Source: Alloyangia pacifica
Lineage (GTDB): Bacteria; Pseudomonadota; Alphaproteobacteria; Rhodobacterales; Rhodobacteraceae
Reading direction: 5' to 3'
NCBI RefSeq assembly: GCF_020524285.1
Contig: NZ_JAIVKX010000002.1
Coordinates: 558,001-622,000 of the forward strand
Length of the DNA stretch: 64,000 nucleotides
Shown one piece after another: positions 1-12,175 of this stretch. The position numbers and the translations under genes are program-made. Positions within the stretch are counted from its first letter, which is position 1. Each line of letters starts with the position of its first letter. Below the pieces are notes generated by a model. It searched no databases. It was given only the letters and a program-made list of their open reading frames with translations, and was not told where the DNA came from.

Positions 1-36
1 AGCTCCTGCGGCTGCGGCACCAGCTTCTCGATGTAA
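1..36 (+). CDS. A-type Fe-S cluster carrier (IscA/SufA/HesB family), C-terminal end only
   Basis: Only the last 11 codons and the TAA are inside the window. They read SSCGCGTSFSM, matching the C-terminal CGCG-x-SF signature of A-type carriers, whose two close cysteines bind the transferred cluster. A perfect intrinsic terminator follows 32 bp downstream, as expected for a gene end. Which paralogue (SufA, IscA, ErpA) cannot be told from this fragment. Confidence 0.75.
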   Translation, partial: SSCGCGTSFSM

Positions 37-68
37 CCCGCCGCACGGCGGCTCAGTCGAATGCGCCA

Positions 69-99
69 AAGGGCCGCGGCACCCGCCGCGGCCCTTTTC
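69..99 (+). terminator. Intrinsic terminator after the Fe-S carrier gene
   Basis: Two perfect 11-bp arms (AAGGGCCGCGG / CCGCGGCCCTT) with a short loop run into a T tract. It lies just after the TAA at position 36. Confidence 0.8.
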
Positions 100-227
100 G
101 TTGGCCTATCAAGACCGCCCGCGACATACCTGAAGTCCACCGCGACACCGCGACACGAGGGCCTTTCCCCCGCACGGTCAATCGCAAGCTCACCCCGAGC
201 CTCAATAGCTTCCAGCAAGCCTCTGCG

Positions 228-261
228 AAAAAACAAAAAAGCGCGTCACAACCGGACGCGC
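228..261 (-). terminator. Intrinsic terminator of recA
   Basis: On the minus strand GCGCGTC and GACGCGC form a 7-bp stem with a 7-nt loop, followed by two T runs of six. It lies 80 bp beyond the recA stop and matches its orientation. Confidence 0.8.
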
Positions 262-327
262 CCTTCTTCTCTTTCCAAATACGCCGGGGTGAATTGCTGC
301 GCAGCGGCAAGAGGGGCAGCGCCCCTC
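262..327. repeat. Interspersed hairpin-family element, copy A (half element)
   Basis: Contains one arm of the family (CTTCTTCTCTTTCCAAATACGC) in two pieces: TTCTTCTCTTTCC then AAATACGC, followed by CGGGG and a GC block with perfect arms GAGGGGC-AGC-GCCCCTC at 311-327. The opposite arm seen in copies B, C and D is missing. It fills most of the space between the recA stop and its terminator. Confidence 0.65.
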
Positions 328-340
328 CCGCCCCGAGCGA

Positions 341-1408
341 TCAATCCTCGGTCACGTCCCCGTCTTCCTCGGACATGTGGAAATCAAGCCCGTGCGCCGC
401 GCGGATCTTGTCCTCGATGTCATTGGCGATCTGGCTGTTTTCCTTGAGGAAGGTCTTGGCGTTCTCGCGGCCCTGGCCGATGCGCTCGTCGCCATAGGAG
501 TACCAGGCGCCGGACTTGTCGACCACGCCGGCCTTCACCCCGAGATCCAGCAGCTCGCCGGTCTTCGAGATGCCCTCGCCGTACATGATGTCGAACTCGA
601 CCTGCTTGAACGGCGGCGCCACCTTGTTCTTCACCACCTTGACGCGGGTCTGGTTGCCGACGACCTCGTCGCGGTCCTTGATCGCGCCGATGCGGCGGAT
701 GTCGAGACGCACGGAGCTGTAGAATTTCAGCGCGTTGCCGCCGGTGGTGGTTTCGGGCGAGCCGAACATCACGCCAATCTTCATGCGGATCTGGTTGATG
801 AAGATCACCATGCAGTTCGAGCGGCTGATCGAGGCGGTGAGCTTGCGCATCGCCTGGCTCATCAGGCGCGCGTGCACGCCGACCGAGCTGTCGCCCATGT
901 CGCCCTCGAGCTCGCTCTTCGGGGTCAGCGCGGCGACGGAGTCGACCACCACCATGCTGACCGCGCCGGAGCGCACCAGCGTGTCGGTGATTTCCAGCGC
1001 CTGTTCGCCCGTGTCGGGCTGCGAAATCAGCAGCTCGTCGAGATCGACGCCCAGCTTCTTGGCGTATTGCGGGTCGAGCGCGTGTTCCGCGTCGACGAAG
1101 GCGCAGACGCCGCCCTTCTTCTGTTCCTCGGCCACGGCATGCAGGGTCAGCGTGGTCTTGCCCGAGCTTTCCGGGCCATAGATCTCGATGATCCGGCCCT
1201 TGGGCAGGCCGCCGATGCCAAGGGCGATATCGAGCCCCAGCGAGCCGGTCGAGGTCGCCTCGATGTCGCGCAGGGCGTTGTCGCCGCCCAGTTTCATGAT
1301 CGAGCCTTTGCCGAACTGCCGCTCGATCTGGGCCAGCGCCGAGTCGAGTGCCTTTTGCCGGTCCGCGTTTCGCTTGCTGTCCATAGTCAGAAGATCTGCC
1401 GTTGCCAT
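341..1408 (-). CDS. recA: Recombinase RecA
   Basis: 355-residue ATP-dependent strand-exchange protein for homologous recombination; it also stimulates LexA self-cleavage in the SOS response. Walker [10 protein letters not shown] is at residues 78-86, Walker B MVVVD at 152-156, and the tail is acidic (EEDGDVTED). Full family length. The start at 1408 has AAGGA 8-9 nt upstream; the ATG at residue 9 (MDSKRN) is an alternative. Transcription probably starts from the SOS-regulated promoter at 1484-1512. In Rhodobacterales RecA is also needed in recipients to recombine GTA-delivered DNA. Confidence 0.98.
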   Translation of the reverse strand: MATADLLTMDSKRNADRQKALDSALAQIERQFGKGSIMKLGGDNALRDIEATSTGSLGLDIALGIGGLPKGRIIEIYGPESSGKTTLTLHAVAEEQKKGGVCAFVDAEHALDPQYAKKLGVDLDELLISQPDTGEQALEITDTLVRSGAVSMVVVDSVAALTPKSELEGDMGDSSVGVHARLMSQAMRKLTASISRSNCMVIFINQIRMKIGVMFGSPETTTGGNALKFYSSVRLDIRRIGAIKDRDEVVGNQTRVKVVKNKVAPPFKQVEFDIMYGEGISKTGELLDLGVKAGVVDKSGAWYSYGDERIGQGRENAKTFLKENSQIANDIEDKIRAAHGLDFHMSEEDGDVTED

Positions 1409-1459
1409 GATTTCCGATCCTTATTTCATACCGCGTCCGGGGCGGCAATCGCTGCTTTC

Positions 1460-1474
1460 GTTCGCCTCTTGTTC
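1460..1474. promoter_or_regulatory. LexA (SOS) box of recA
   Basis: GTTC-N7-GTTC, the direct-repeat operator recognised by alphaproteobacterial LexA. It starts about 10 bp downstream of the predicted -10 of the recA promoter, so bound LexA would cover the transcription start. Confidence 0.85.
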
Positions 1475-1483
1475 TTATCGGCG

Positions 1484-1512
1484 GTTATGAGACCAAAAGG
1501 AGAACATTTCAA
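1484..1512 (-). promoter_or_regulatory. recA sigma-70-type promoter
   Basis: On the minus strand a -35 TTGAAA (1512-1507) and a -10 CATAAC (1489-1484) are separated by exactly 17 nt. The LexA box lies immediately downstream. Confidence 0.7.
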
Positions 1513-1591
1513 GCACCATCTGTTCTCACTGTTGCGAAACAGCGTTAAAGAGTGGTTTATCGACAAAAAGACCACGGTGTGAGGCAGGGGT

Positions 1592-2185
1592 ATGCTGGTT
1601 TTCTGGAAGGCGCGGCTGGTGCTGCTTGCGGTCCCCAAGACGGGGACCTCGGCCTATGAGGCCGCATTGGGCCCGCATGCCTCGATGAGCGTGCTCGACC
1701 CGCCCGAGCTAAAGCATGCCCCGGTCTACCGCTACAACCGCTTCTTCCGCCCGATGTTCGAGAAGATCGGCGCGGAGCAGATGGAACTGATGGCTGTGGT
1801 GCGTGAGCCGATTTCCTGGCTCGGCTCGTGGTACCGCTATCGCCAACGCGATTTTCTCAACGGCAAACCCACCTCGACCCGCGGCATCAGCTTCGACGAT
1901 TTCGTCGAGGCCTACACCCGCGGCGAGCGGCCGCCCTTCGCCAATGTCGGCAGCCAGGCGAAATTCGTCGAGCCGCGCCCCAACGGCACCGAGGTCACCC
2001 ACCTGTTCAAATACGAGACCCAGGCAGAGATCACCGGCTTTCTCGAAGCGCGGCTCGGCCTGACGCTCGACCTGCCGCGCCAGAACGTCTCGCCGCGCGC
2101 CGATCTTGCGCTCTCGCCCGAGACCGAGGCGAAGCTGCGGCGCAAATGCGCGGCGGATTTCGAGCTCTGGACACGGGCGCGCTGA
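1592..2185 (+). CDS. Sulfotransferase-family-like protein
   Basis: 197 residues. The N-terminus has a 5'-phosphosulfate-binding-type loop (PKTGTS, residues 15-20) after a hydrophobic beta strand, and a later segment VVREPISWLGSWYRYR resembles the 3'-phosphate-binding R-x-P-x-x-x-x-S region of PAPS sulfotransferases. Similar proteins transfer sulfate from PAPS to sugars or lipids, but the acceptor cannot be predicted. Start chosen at the ATG preceded by GGCAGGGG. Transcribed divergently from recA; the next gene is convergent. Shorter than many family members. Confidence 0.7.
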   Translation: MLVFWKARLVLLAVPKTGTSAYEAALGPHASMSVLDPPELKHAPVYRYNRFFRPMFEKIGAEQMELMAVVREPISWLGSWYRYRQRDFLNGKPTSTRGISFDDFVEAYTRGERPPFANVGSQAKFVEPRPNGTEVTHLFKYETQAEITGFLEARLGLTLDLPRQNVSPRADLALSPETEAKLRRKCAADFELWTRAR

Positions 2186-2227
2186 GCCTCCGGCCAGGGT
2201 CGGGTTCGGGCCACGTTCAGGCCAGGC

Positions 2228-4573
2228 TCAGGCGAGCTGCTGCTCCACCGTCTCGGTCAGCTCCGACAGCGAGAAGGGCTTGGGCAGGAACACCGAGTTC
2301 GGGACCGCCACCCGGCTCTTGTCGAGCGATTCCTCGGCGTAGCCCGAGACGAAGACCACCCGCGTGCCCGGCCGCAGCTCGAGCGCGCGGCGCACCCAGC
2401 TTGGCCCGTCCATCCCCGGCATCACCACGTCGGTGACGAAGACGTCGACCTTCAGCGACGCATCCTCGAGCACCTCCAGCGCCTGCTCGGCGGTTTCCGC
2501 CTCGATCACCGAGAAGCCGCGCAGGCGAAGGGCGCGGGCGGCGAAAGCGCGCACCGGCGCCTCGTCCTCGACCAGCAGCACCGCCCCGCCCTCCGGCGCG
2601 GCGGCGGCGCGCTCTGGCTCGGCGGGCGGCAGCTCGGCCGCTGCTACCTCCTCGTAGGCCGGAAAGAGCAGGGTGAAGCAGCTGCCCTCGCCCACCACGC
2701 TGTCGACGAAGATGAAGCCGCCGGTCTGCTTGACGATGCCGTAGACGGTGGACAGGCCGAGCCCGGTTCCCTCGCCGGTGCGCTTGGTGGTGAAAAAGGG
2801 CTCGAAGACCTTCTGCAGCTTGTCCTGCGGGATGCCCTCGCCCTGGTCGACGACCTTGACGCAGGCATAGACCCCGGGCTCGACGCGCGCCCGGTCGCGG
2901 CTCAGCGCCTCCTGCACCACGACGCGCTGGGTTTCGATGACGATCTCTCCGCCCGCGGCCATGGCATCGCGCGCGTTCACCACCAGGTTCATCAGCACCT
3001 GCTCGAGCTGGCGCCGGTCGCCGCGGATCTGCGGCAGCACCGGGTCGTGGCGCAGGATGAGTTGCACCCGCTCACCCACCAGCCGGTTGAGCAGGTGGGT
3101 GAGGTCCGACAGGGTGTCGCGCAGGTCGAGCCGCTCGACGCTCAGCGTCTGCTTGCGCGAGAAGGCCAGAAGCTGGCCGACCAGCCCCGCGGCGCGGTTG
3201 GCGTTCTGGTTGATCTGCTGCAGGTCGGCGTAATCCGCGTCGCCCTGATCGTGGCGCAGCAGCAGCAGGTCGCAATGGCCGGAGATCGCCGTCAGCAGGT
3301 TGTTGAAGTCATGCGCCACGCCGCCGGCGAGCTGGCCGATGGCCTGCATCTTCTGGCTCTGGACGAATTGCGCCTCGAGCGTTTTCAGCTCGGTCGCGTC
3401 GTTGAGCAGCGCCACCAGCTCGGTCCGCCCGCCATCCATCACCCGGTTCAAGGTCACCTGGACGAAGACCTCGCGTTCCGGCCGAGACAGGCGCAGGAAC
3501 TCCGAGCGATGCAGCCCGCGCCCTGCCGCGGCATCGGCGAGCCAGTCGGCAATCGACCGCCCCAGCCCTTCCATATGGCTTCCGAGCAGGGTGCCGTCGG
3601 CGCTGCTCACCTCGAGCATGCGGCAGGCCGCGGCATTGGCGTGCAGGATGTGGCCGTCGGGCGCGAGGCGCAGCAGCGGCACCGGCAGATCGTCCAGCCC
3701 GCTGCGCGCGCGCCCAGGCGAGGGCTGGTCCACCGGGTGCAGCAGCACCTCCTGCCGCCCGACGCCGGCATCGGCGCAGCGCAGCCTTACGCTACGCGTC
3801 CCCTCGGGCGTGACGATCTGGTAGAGCTTGCCGCTGCGCAGCGGCAGCTCCAGCACCTCGTCGACGCGCCGGATGCGCCGCCCGATCATGCGCCGCGCCA
3901 CGTCATTCATGTAGAGCACCGTGCCGCTGCGCCCGACGGTCAGCACCGGCACCGGCGCGGCCCCTGCTGCCTCGGGACCGGGCGCCGCCGTCTCGCCGTC
4001 CGGCGCGCCTATAGCCTCGCCGGGGATCTCCGGCGCCGCCGTCTGCGGCAGGCGGTCGATCCGCCAGCAGCTCAGCGTCTCGACCAGTGCGAGGGTGAGC
4101 CGGTAGCGCCCGGACGGCGAGACCACCTCCTCGCTCACGCCGCCGCCCTCGGCCCGAAGCAGCACCCTGTGCCGCAATTCCTCGGGCTCCGGGGTCATCT
4201 CGGCCAGCAGGTCGGCGACATGATCGCCGGACACCAGCGTGAACCACCGCGCCGCGGTGTGGTTGGCAAAGAGCAGCCGCCCGGACGCATCCTCGATCAG
4301 GGTGGGCGCCGGATCGCCCTCGGCCAGTTGCCGCAGCACCACCAGCGCGGCTTGCGCGCGGCTGCGGCGGATGCCCCTGTAGAGCGCCAGAAGGCCGCTG
4401 ATCGCAAGCAGCGCCCCCGCGGCGGCGAAGAGCGCCACGGTGGCCTCGTCCCCACGCAGGACTGCGCCGATCACCAGGCACAGCAGCCCGGCCCCGGCCA
4501 GCAAAAGCCCCGGCAGGGCCCGCCGCAGCGGCCCATGCAGGCGGTCCTGCTCATACAACGCGGATTGCGTCAC
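2228..4573 (-). CDS. cckA: Hybrid sensor histidine kinase CckA
   Basis: 781 residues. Two membrane helices at about 20-40 and 46-66 are followed by PAS-like sensor regions (about 85-395). The HisKA motif GGVAHDFNN has phospho-acceptor His421; the ATPase domain has the N box (Asn533), DQGEGI (576-581) and GTGLGL; a C-terminal receiver has Asp715, Ser743 and Lys765. This architecture and the H-box wording are typical of CckA, which passes phosphate through ChpT to CtrA and in R. capsulatus influences GTA expression and release. Monocistronic here, with a CtrA-like site at 4636-4650. Function assigned by family resemblance. Confidence 0.9.
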   Translation of the reverse strand: MTQSALYEQDRLHGPLRRALPGLLLAGAGLLCLVIGAVLRGDEATVALFAAAGALLAISGLLALYRGIRRSRAQAALVVLRQLAEGDPAPTLIEDASGRLLFANHTAARWFTLVSGDHVADLLAEMTPEPEELRHRVLLRAEGGGVSEEVVSPSGRYRLTLALVETLSCWRIDRLPQTAAPEIPGEAIGAPDGETAAPGPEAAGAAPVPVLTVGRSGTVLYMNDVARRMIGRRIRRVDEVLELPLRSGKLYQIVTPEGTRSVRLRCADAGVGRQEVLLHPVDQPSPGRARSGLDDLPVPLLRLAPDGHILHANAAACRMLEVSSADGTLLGSHMEGLGRSIADWLADAAAGRGLHRSEFLRLSRPEREVFVQVTLNRVMDGGRTELVALLNDATELKTLEAQFVQSQKMQAIGQLAGGVAHDFNNLLTAISGHCDLLLLRHDQGDADYADLQQINQNANRAAGLVGQLLAFSRKQTLSVERLDLRDTLSDLTHLLNRLVGERVQLILRHDPVLPQIRGDRRQLEQVLMNLVVNARDAMAAGGEIVIETQRVVVQEALSRDRARVEPGVYACVKVVDQGEGIPQDKLQKVFEPFFTTKRTGEGTGLGLSTVYGIVKQTGGFIFVDSVVGEGSCFTLLFPAYEEVAAAELPPAEPERAAAAPEGGAVLLVEDEAPVRAFAARALRLRGFSVIEAETAEQALEVLEDASLKVDVFVTDVVMPGMDGPSWVRRALELRPGTRVVFVSGYAEESLDKSRVAVPNSVFLPKPFSLSELTETVEQQLA

Positions 4574-4604
4574 CCCGCGGTCCCCCTCGTTCCGTATCCC
4601 CCTG

Positions 4605-4621
4605 CATCATGTCGCATGATG
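4605..4621. promoter_or_regulatory. Inverted repeat upstream of cckA
   Basis: CATCATG-TCG-CATGATG, a perfect 7-bp inverted repeat with a 3-nt spacer, 32 bp upstream of the cckA start codon; a further GTCGCATG copy follows. It could bind a dimeric regulator. No known factor is assigned. Confidence 0.4.
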
Positions 4622-4635
4622 TCGCATGGGCGATC

Positions 4636-4650
4636 CTAACCAAAGGTTAA
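4636..4650. promoter_or_regulatory. Candidate CtrA-binding site upstream of cckA
   Basis: On the minus strand TTAACCTTTGGTTAG fits the CtrA consensus TTAA-N7-TTAA with one mismatch. It lies 63-77 bp upstream of the cckA start. In this GC-rich sequence such a match is uncommon, but it is a single site and unproven. Confidence 0.45.
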
Positions 4651-4683
4651 CGCAGGCATTCCTTCACGTCACGGAACCCGAGG

Positions 4684-5846
4684 TCAGGCGGGGCGCCTCA
4701 GCTGCGCGGAGAAGAATCCGTCGCCGCCATCGCCGGGCACGAACTGGCGCTGCTGCTCCAGCGTCCAGCCCGGATGACGCGCGAGAAAGGCCTCGATCTG
4801 CGCGGCGTTCTCCACCGCCAGCATCGAGCAGGTGGCATAGGCCAGCAGCCCGCCCGGCGTCACCAACCGCGTGGCGATATCGAGGATCCCGGCCTGCACC
4901 CCGGTCAGCTCATCGAGCCGTTCCGGGGTCAGCCGCCATTTGCCCTCGGGGGACCGGCGCCAGGCGCCGCTGCCGGAACAGGGCACGTCGCAGAGCACGA
5001 GGTCATAGGGGCCCTTGGGCTTGGCAACGGCCTGGACCCGGGCCCCGGCGCGCTTGGCACGGGCGGGCAGATCGGACATGCGGCGCGGGTCTGCGTCATG
5101 CGCCGCAACCTCGCCCCCCTTGCTGCCCTGCAGCCGCGCGGCCATGGCCAGCGCCTTGCCGCCGCCCCCGGCGCAATAGTCCAGCACCCGCATTCCGGGC
5201 ACCAGCGGCAGCGCCGCGACCACCGCCTGGCTGGCGACGTCCTGCAGCTCGACCAGCCCCTCGGCGAAGGCCTGGCTCTGGGCGATCCGGCGTGCGCCCG
5301 CGGTGACTTCCAGCGCTCCGGCGGCGAGCGGATGCGGACGGGTCTCGATCCCCTCGCCCGCCAGCGCCGCCTGCGCCGTGGCGAGATCGCCGCGCAGCGT
5401 GTTCACCCGCAGGAAGACCGGCGCGCGCTCGCGCAGCGCCTCGGCGGCGGCACCCGCCGCGTCGCCGAGGCTTTCGGCCAGCAGCGTGTCGATCCAGTCG
5501 GGAAGATCGCGCGCCTCGGCGCCCTCGGGCGCGCGGCCCGCCGCCTGCTCGTCGTCCGACAGCGCCGCGGGTGCGTGGCCCTCGCCGGTGAACAGGCTCT
5601 CGGGCACAACCCCCTGCTGGCGCAGCAGGCCGATCAGGCGCGCCCGGCCGCTCTCGCCGCCGCCCTGCGCGGCGGTGGAGCGCCAGCGGCGCAGCACGTC
5701 GAAAACATGGTCGCGCACCGCGGCGCGGTCCTTGGAGCCGGCATAGCGCGCGCCGCGCGACCAGCCGAGCAGCGCCTGCTCGGCCGGGGTCCCGGCGGCG
5801 ATGCGGTCGAGCACCTCGGCGGCGGCCTGCAGCCGTGCGCCCGGGG

Positions 5847-5850
<4 letters not shown>
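4684..5850 (-). CDS. RsmB/NOP2-family rRNA (cytosine-C5) methyltransferase
   Basis: 388 residues. SAM-binding region VLDYCAGGGGKALAMAA, motif IV DVPCSGSG with a catalytic-type Cys, and motif VI YATCSM carrying the second conserved Cys. An N-terminal helical RsmB-like domain covers about the first 130 residues. Family members make m5C in 16S rRNA. The ATG at 5850 overlaps the stop of the upstream MBL gene (ATGA), implying translational coupling. A longer in-frame reading upstream exists but lies inside the MBL gene and is rejected. Confidence 0.88.
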
Positions 5851-8265
<2,415 letters not shown>

Positions 8266-8268
8266 GGC

Positions 8269-8508
8269 CTAGCGCAGCGCCTGCAGGCAGGCCTGTACGA
8301 GGGCGACAAGCGCGAGGGGCGCGGAGAGGACAAGCGCAAGTAGCAGCGCCGCGGCGCGGGTCGGGCGGGGCCGAGGGGCCACGCTCGGAGGGCGGTTTGA
8401 AAGTCGGTCTGAAAGGCGCTGCGGGGCCTTTCTCGCGGCCTGCCCCGGAGCGCGGCGCGAAAGGCGGGCGAAAAGAGGCACGAACGGGGGGCGGCGCGGC
8501 GGTGTCAT
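8269..8508 (-). CDS. Possible small single-pass membrane protein
   Basis: A 79-codon reading frame: Arg/Pro-rich cytoplasmic-like part (about 1-50) and one strong hydrophobic segment (about 51-75, ALLLALVLSAPLALVALV). It fills the 450-bp gap between guaB and the divergent acyltransferase gene, and its start is 38 bp from that gene's start. No family recognised and no clear ribosome binding site, so it may not be translated. Confidence 0.3.
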   Translation of the reverse strand: MTPPRRPPFVPLFARLSRRAPGQAARKAPQRLSDRLSNRPPSVAPRPRPTRAAALLLALVLSAPLALVALVQACLQALR

Positions 8509-8546
8509 GCCTGCGATTAACCATACCCTCACTTGCCGGCGGGTTA

Positions 8547-9452
8547 ATGGCGGAGATGACAGCCGCGAGTCCCCTGCCCATTCCCCTGCCGCTGCCGCAG
8601 TCGCCGCAATACGCCCGCGCCTGCGCCGCACTGGGAGTCGCCTGCGTGGCGGGCGACGAGCGATCATCAAACGGCGCGCCGCTGCGCTGGCAACTCCAGA
8701 GCCGGCGCCTTCCACTGCTGGGAGAGGTGGCGCTGCTCTCGCGCGGGCCGGTGACGCCGGACGCCGCAGACGCCGAGGCTTGGCTGCAGGGCCGCCGCGC
8801 AGCGGGGCCGCTGCTGCTGAATGCCGATGGCCTCTTGGATGCGGCGCTGCGCAGCGCCGGGTTCTGGCCGCTGCTGACCCCGGCAACGCTCGCCCTGCTG
8901 CCCCTGGGCGGCGAGACGCAGATGCGCGCGGCGCTGCGGCAGAAGTGGCGCAACCGGCTGGTCCGCGCCGAGGACTCCGGGCTCTCCCTGCGCCGGCTGC
9001 CTCTCCACGGTGCGCACTGGCTGCTCGCCGCCGAGGCGGATCAAGCCCGCGCCCGGCGCTACCGCAACCTGCCGCCGGCCTTCCTCGCGGCCTACGCCCG
9101 GGCCAATCCCGGCGAGGCGTTAATCTGGGAGGCGCGGCAGGACGGCCGTCCGATCGCCGCCATCGCGGTGCTGCGGCACGGGCGCATGGCAAGCTGGACC
9201 ACCGGCGTCTCGACGCCGCAAGGCCGCGCCGCCAACGCGATGACCCTGCTGCTCTGGGCGGCGATGCGCTGCCTCGCGGCCCGGGGCCACGACCTGCTCG
9301 ATCTCGGCATCCTGAACAGCGACGACGCGCCGGGGGTCACCCGTTTCAAGCTCGGCACCGGCGCGCGCCCGCACCGGCTCGGCGGCACCTGGCTGCGCAG
9401 CCGCGCGCTCGCGCCGCTCGCCCGCCGCCTGCCAAAAGGGCTGGTCACCTGA
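8547..9452 (+). CDS. GNAT / FemAB-like acyltransferase
   Basis: 301 residues. The C-terminal half (RQKWRNRLVRAEDSGL ... AIAAIAVLRHGRMASW ... LLWAAMRCLAARGHDLLDLG) has the layout of GNAT/FemAB-like acyltransferases: an early region with a conserved K/R-W-R-N-x-L motif, a beta strand with V-L-R-x-G, and a helix before DLG. Substrate unknown. Start chosen at ATG 8547, which has GGCGGG close by; ATG 8556 is equally possible. Flanked on both sides by inverted copies of the interspersed element. Confidence 0.65.
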   Translation: MAEMTAASPLPIPLPLPQSPQYARACAALGVACVAGDERSSNGAPLRWQLQSRRLPLLGEVALLSRGPVTPDAADAEAWLQGRRAAGPLLLNADGLLDAALRSAGFWPLLTPATLALLPLGGETQMRAALRQKWRNRLVRAEDSGLSLRRLPLHGAHWLLAAEADQARARRYRNLPPAFLAAYARANPGEALIWEARQDGRPIAAIAVLRHGRMASWTTGVSTPQGRAANAMTLLLWAAMRCLAARGHDLLDLGILNSDDAPGVTRFKLGTGARPHRLGGTWLRSRALAPLARRLPKGLVT

Positions 9453-9467
9453 CGGTGCCCAGCCCAT

Positions 9468-9534
9468 TCTTCTAGGTCGAAATATCCCGGGGTGAGGCGC
9501 GCAGCGCCGAGGGGCAGCGCCCCTGATGCCACGC
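9468..9534. repeat. Interspersed hairpin-family element, copy E (variant)
   Basis: TTCTTCTAGGTCGAAATATCCCGGGG, here split as TTCTTCTAGG, TCGAAATATC and CCGGGG, then a GC block GAGGGGC-AGC-GCCCCT. Same two-part design as copy A, opposite in orientation to copy F. It sits between two convergent genes, where it might also act as a transcription barrier. Confidence 0.55.
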
Positions 9535-9550
9535 CCCACCCGCACGGCGG

Positions 9551-10099
9551 TCACTCGGTCGGGGTGACCTTGACCATCTTGTCGGGCGCGCCGATCACCG
9601 CGCCGTTCGGTCCGTCGCCGCGCTTGATCGCATCGACGACCTCCATGCCCGAGGTCACCTCGCCCACCGCCGTGTAGGCGCCGTTCAGATGCGGCGCCGG
9701 GGCGAACATGATGAAGAACTGCGAGTTCGCCGAGTTCGGGTTCTGCGAGCGCGCCATACCGACCACGCCACGTTCGAAGGCCTTGTCGGAGAACTCCGCC
9801 TGCAGGTCCGGCAGGTCCGACCCGCCGGTGCCCGCCATGCGCATGTCATTGCCCTCGCGGCCGAACTGCACGTCGCCGGTCTGCGCCATGAAGCCGTCGA
9901 TCACGCGGTGGAAGACCACCCCGTCGTACTCGCCGGAGCTGGCCAGCTCGGTCAGCCGCGCGGCGTGCTGCGGTGCGACATCGTCGTAGAGCTCGATGTG
10001 GAAGGTGCCGTTGGCGCCCTCGCCCGCGACCTCGACGTCGAGCCCCGCCGCCAACGCGGGCGAGGCCACGACGGAGAGCAGCAGCGCGAGCTTACGCAT
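9551..10099 (-). CDS. Exported cyclophilin-type peptidyl-prolyl isomerase
   Basis: 182 residues. An N-terminal signal peptide ([17 protein letters not shown]) directs it to the periplasm; the rest is a cyclophilin core with [16 protein letters not shown] and [11 protein letters not shown], which carry the conserved catalytic Arg and Gln/Phe positions. It would catalyse X-Pro cis-trans isomerisation of exported proteins. Its ATG overlaps the end of the upstream cytosolic paralogue by 8 bp, so the pair is probably co-translated. Confidence 0.93.
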   Translation of the reverse strand: MRKLALLLSVVASPALAAGLDVEVAGEGANGTFHIELYDDVAPQHAARLTELASSGEYDGVVFHRVIDGFMAQTGDVQFGREGNDMRMAGTGGSDLPDLQAEFSDKAFERGVVGMARSQNPNSANSQFFIMFAPAPHLNGAYTAVGEVTSGMEVVDAIKRGDGPNGAVIGAPDKMVKVTPTE

Positions 10100-10598
10100 C
10101 TGCCGCCACCTTCACCGAGATCATCCGGTCGGGCTCCGCAGGCGGCTCGCCGCGGGTGATCGCATCGACATGATCCATGCCCTCGATGACCCGGCCGTAG
10201 ACGGTGTACTGGCCGTTGAGGAAATGGTTGTCCTTGAAGTTGATGAAGAACTGCGAATTCGCCGAGTTCGGGTTCATCGAACGCGCCGCGCCGAGGGTGC
10301 CGCGGTCGTGCGGCAGGCGCGAGAATTCCGCGGGCAGGTCGGGCAGCTGCGAGCCGCCGGTGCCGGCGCGGCGCAGGTTGAAGCCGTCTTCCATGTCGCC
10401 ATGCTCGACGTCGCCGGTCTGCGCCATGAAACCGTCGATCACGCGGTGGAAGCAGACGTTGTCATATTCGCCCGCGCGCGCCAGTTCCTTCATGCGCTCG
10501 GCGTGTTTCGGCGCCACGTCGGGCAGCAGCTCGATGGTGACGGTGCCGCCCTTCAGCTCGATGAGGATGGTGTTTTCGGGGTCCTTGATCTCGGCCAT
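10092..10598 (-). CDS. ppiB: Cytosolic cyclophilin-type peptidyl-prolyl isomerase
   Basis: 168 residues without signal peptide. Cyclophilin motifs [20 protein letters not shown] and [11 protein letters not shown] are intact. Start [10 protein letters not shown] at 10598, preceded by GGGAG 7-8 nt upstream. Closely related in sequence to the exported copy next to it, consistent with an old tandem duplication in which one copy acquired a signal peptide. Divergent from pgk. Confidence 0.93.
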   Translation of the reverse strand: MAEIKDPENTILIELKGGTVTIELLPDVAPKHAERMKELARAGEYDNVCFHRVIDGFMAQTGDVEHGDMEDGFNLRRAGTGGSQLPDLPAEFSRLPHDRGTLGAARSMNPNSANSQFFINFKDNHFLNGQYTVYGRVIEGMDHVDAITRGEPPAEPDRMISVKVAADA

Positions 10599-10769
10599 GT
10601 CGATACTCCCTATGGCGTTCGTTGCGCGAGATTTAGTCCGCCCGGACGCGAATGCCAAGATGCGCGTCCCCTCGGGCGCACGCTCTGCCCGTCGCCGGGT
10701 GCTGGCGCATTGACCTTGCGCCCGGCTCGGGGCAGACCTTTGACCAACCAAGAGATCAGGAGGACCGAC

Positions 10770-11948
10770 ATGGCCTGGAAGACCCTCGACGACATGGAGC
10801 TCACCGGCAAGCGCGTGCTGACCCGCGTGGACATCAACGTGCCGGTGGACGGCGGCGTGGTCACCGACGCGACCCGGATCGAACGCGTGGCCCCCACGGT
10901 GCAGGACATCCTGTCGCGCGGCGGCACGCCGATCCTGCTGGCCCACTTCGGTCGCCCCAAGGGCAAGGTCGTGCCCGAGATGTCGCTGAAGATGCTGGTG
11001 CCCGCGCTCGAGGCCGCCTTCGGCACAACGGTCAACTTCGCCACGCTGGACGAGGCCGCCGCGGTGATTGGCGCCTGCGCCGAGGGCCAGGTCGTGCTGC
11101 TCGAGAACACCCGCTTCGAGCCCGGCGAGGAGAAGAACGACGCCGAGCTCGCCAAGCGCTATGCCGCGCTCGGCGACGTCTACTGCAACGACGCCTTCTC
11201 GGCGGCGCACCGCGCCCATGCCTCGACCGCGGCGCTGGCGCATCTGCTGCCGGCCTGCGCCGGCCGGCTGATGCAGGCCGAGCTGGAAGCGCTCGAGGCC
11301 GCGCTCGGCGCGCCGAAACGCCCGGTGCTGGCGGTGGTCGGCGGCGCGAAGGTCTCGACCAAGCTCGACCTGCTCGGCAACCTCGTCGAAAAGGTCGACA
11401 TGCTGGTGATCGGTGGCGGCATGGCCAACACCTTCCTTGCGGCGCAGGGCGTCGACGTGGGCAAGTCGCTCTGTGAGCACGAGATGACCGGCACCGCCCG
11501 CGAGATCGCCGAGAAGGCCGCCGCGGCGGGCTGCGGGATCCTGCTGCCGCGCGACGTGGTCGTGGCCCGCGAGTTCCGCGAGAACGCGCCGTCGGAGGTC
11601 GTGCCCGCCGAGGCCTGCCCCGCCGACGCGATGATCCTCGACGCCGGCCCGGACAGCGTGGCGCATGTGGAGCAGGCCATCGGCCGTGCCGAGACGCTGA
11701 TCTGGAACGGCCCGCTCGGCGCCTTCGAGATCGCCCCCTTCGATGCCGCCACCAATGCCGCGGCGAAGTACGCCGCCAAGCGCACCGCGCAGGGCGATCT
11801 GGTCTCGGTCGCCGGCGGCGGCGACACGGTGGCGGCGCTCAACAAGGCCGGCGCCTCCGAGGATTTCACCTATATCTCCACCGCCGGCGGCGCCTTCCTC
11901 GAATGGATGGAAGGCAAGACCCTGCCCGGCGTCGCCGCGCTCGGCTGA
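10770..11948 (+). CDS. pgk: Phosphoglycerate kinase
   Basis: 392 residues, normal family length. Interconverts 1,3-bisphosphoglycerate + ADP and 3-phosphoglycerate + ATP. The N-terminal domain has RVDINVPVD and [11 protein letters not shown] substrate loops; the C-terminal domain has [19 protein letters not shown] and AGGGDTVAA nucleotide-binding loops. Start at ATG 10770 after a strong AGGAGG. A perfect terminator hairpin follows at 12015. Confidence 0.97.
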   Translation: MAWKTLDDMELTGKRVLTRVDINVPVDGGVVTDATRIERVAPTVQDILSRGGTPILLAHFGRPKGKVVPEMSLKMLVPALEAAFGTTVNFATLDEAAAVIGACAEGQVVLLENTRFEPGEEKNDAELAKRYAALGDVYCNDAFSAAHRAHASTAALAHLLPACAGRLMQAELEALEAALGAPKRPVLAVVGGAKVSTKLDLLGNLVEKVDMLVIGGGMANTFLAAQGVDVGKSLCEHEMTGTAREIAEKAAAAGCGILLPRDVVVAREFRENAPSEVVPAEACPADAMILDAGPDSVAHVEQAIGRAETLIWNGPLGAFEIAPFDAATNAAAKYAAKRTAQGDLVSVAGGGDTVAALNKAGASEDFTYISTAGGAFLEWMEGKTLPGVAALG

Positions 11949-12014
11949 CAGCGCGGCCCGCGCACCTGAGCGCACCGGGAGCACACCAGTGGCACACCGG
12001 GGCGCAACGGACAC

Positions 12015-12040
12015 AATCGGCGCGCAATCGCGCCGATTTT
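12015..12040 (+). terminator. Intrinsic terminator of pgk
   Basis: Perfect 10-bp arms AATCGGCGCG / CGCGCCGATT with a CAAT loop, then TT. The T tract is short, so termination may be partial and the following septum-initiator gene may be reached by read-through. Confidence 0.65.
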
Positions 12041-12175
12041 CCAAGCCCCTGGCCCTTGGGGGATTTCCATGCCCCCACGCCTGTGGCATGGTTTCCCCGA
12101 CGTCGGACGGGCCTCCGGAGAACGAGAGGCCGCGGCAGAGCAGCAGATGACCACAGGCAACAGGATCCCAGGCAT

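Noticed and set aside
1-340. alaS downstream of recA, a frequent neighbour in alphaproteobacteria
   Set aside because: No alaS coding sequence is present; the left edge encodes the end of an Fe-S carrier on the opposite strand.
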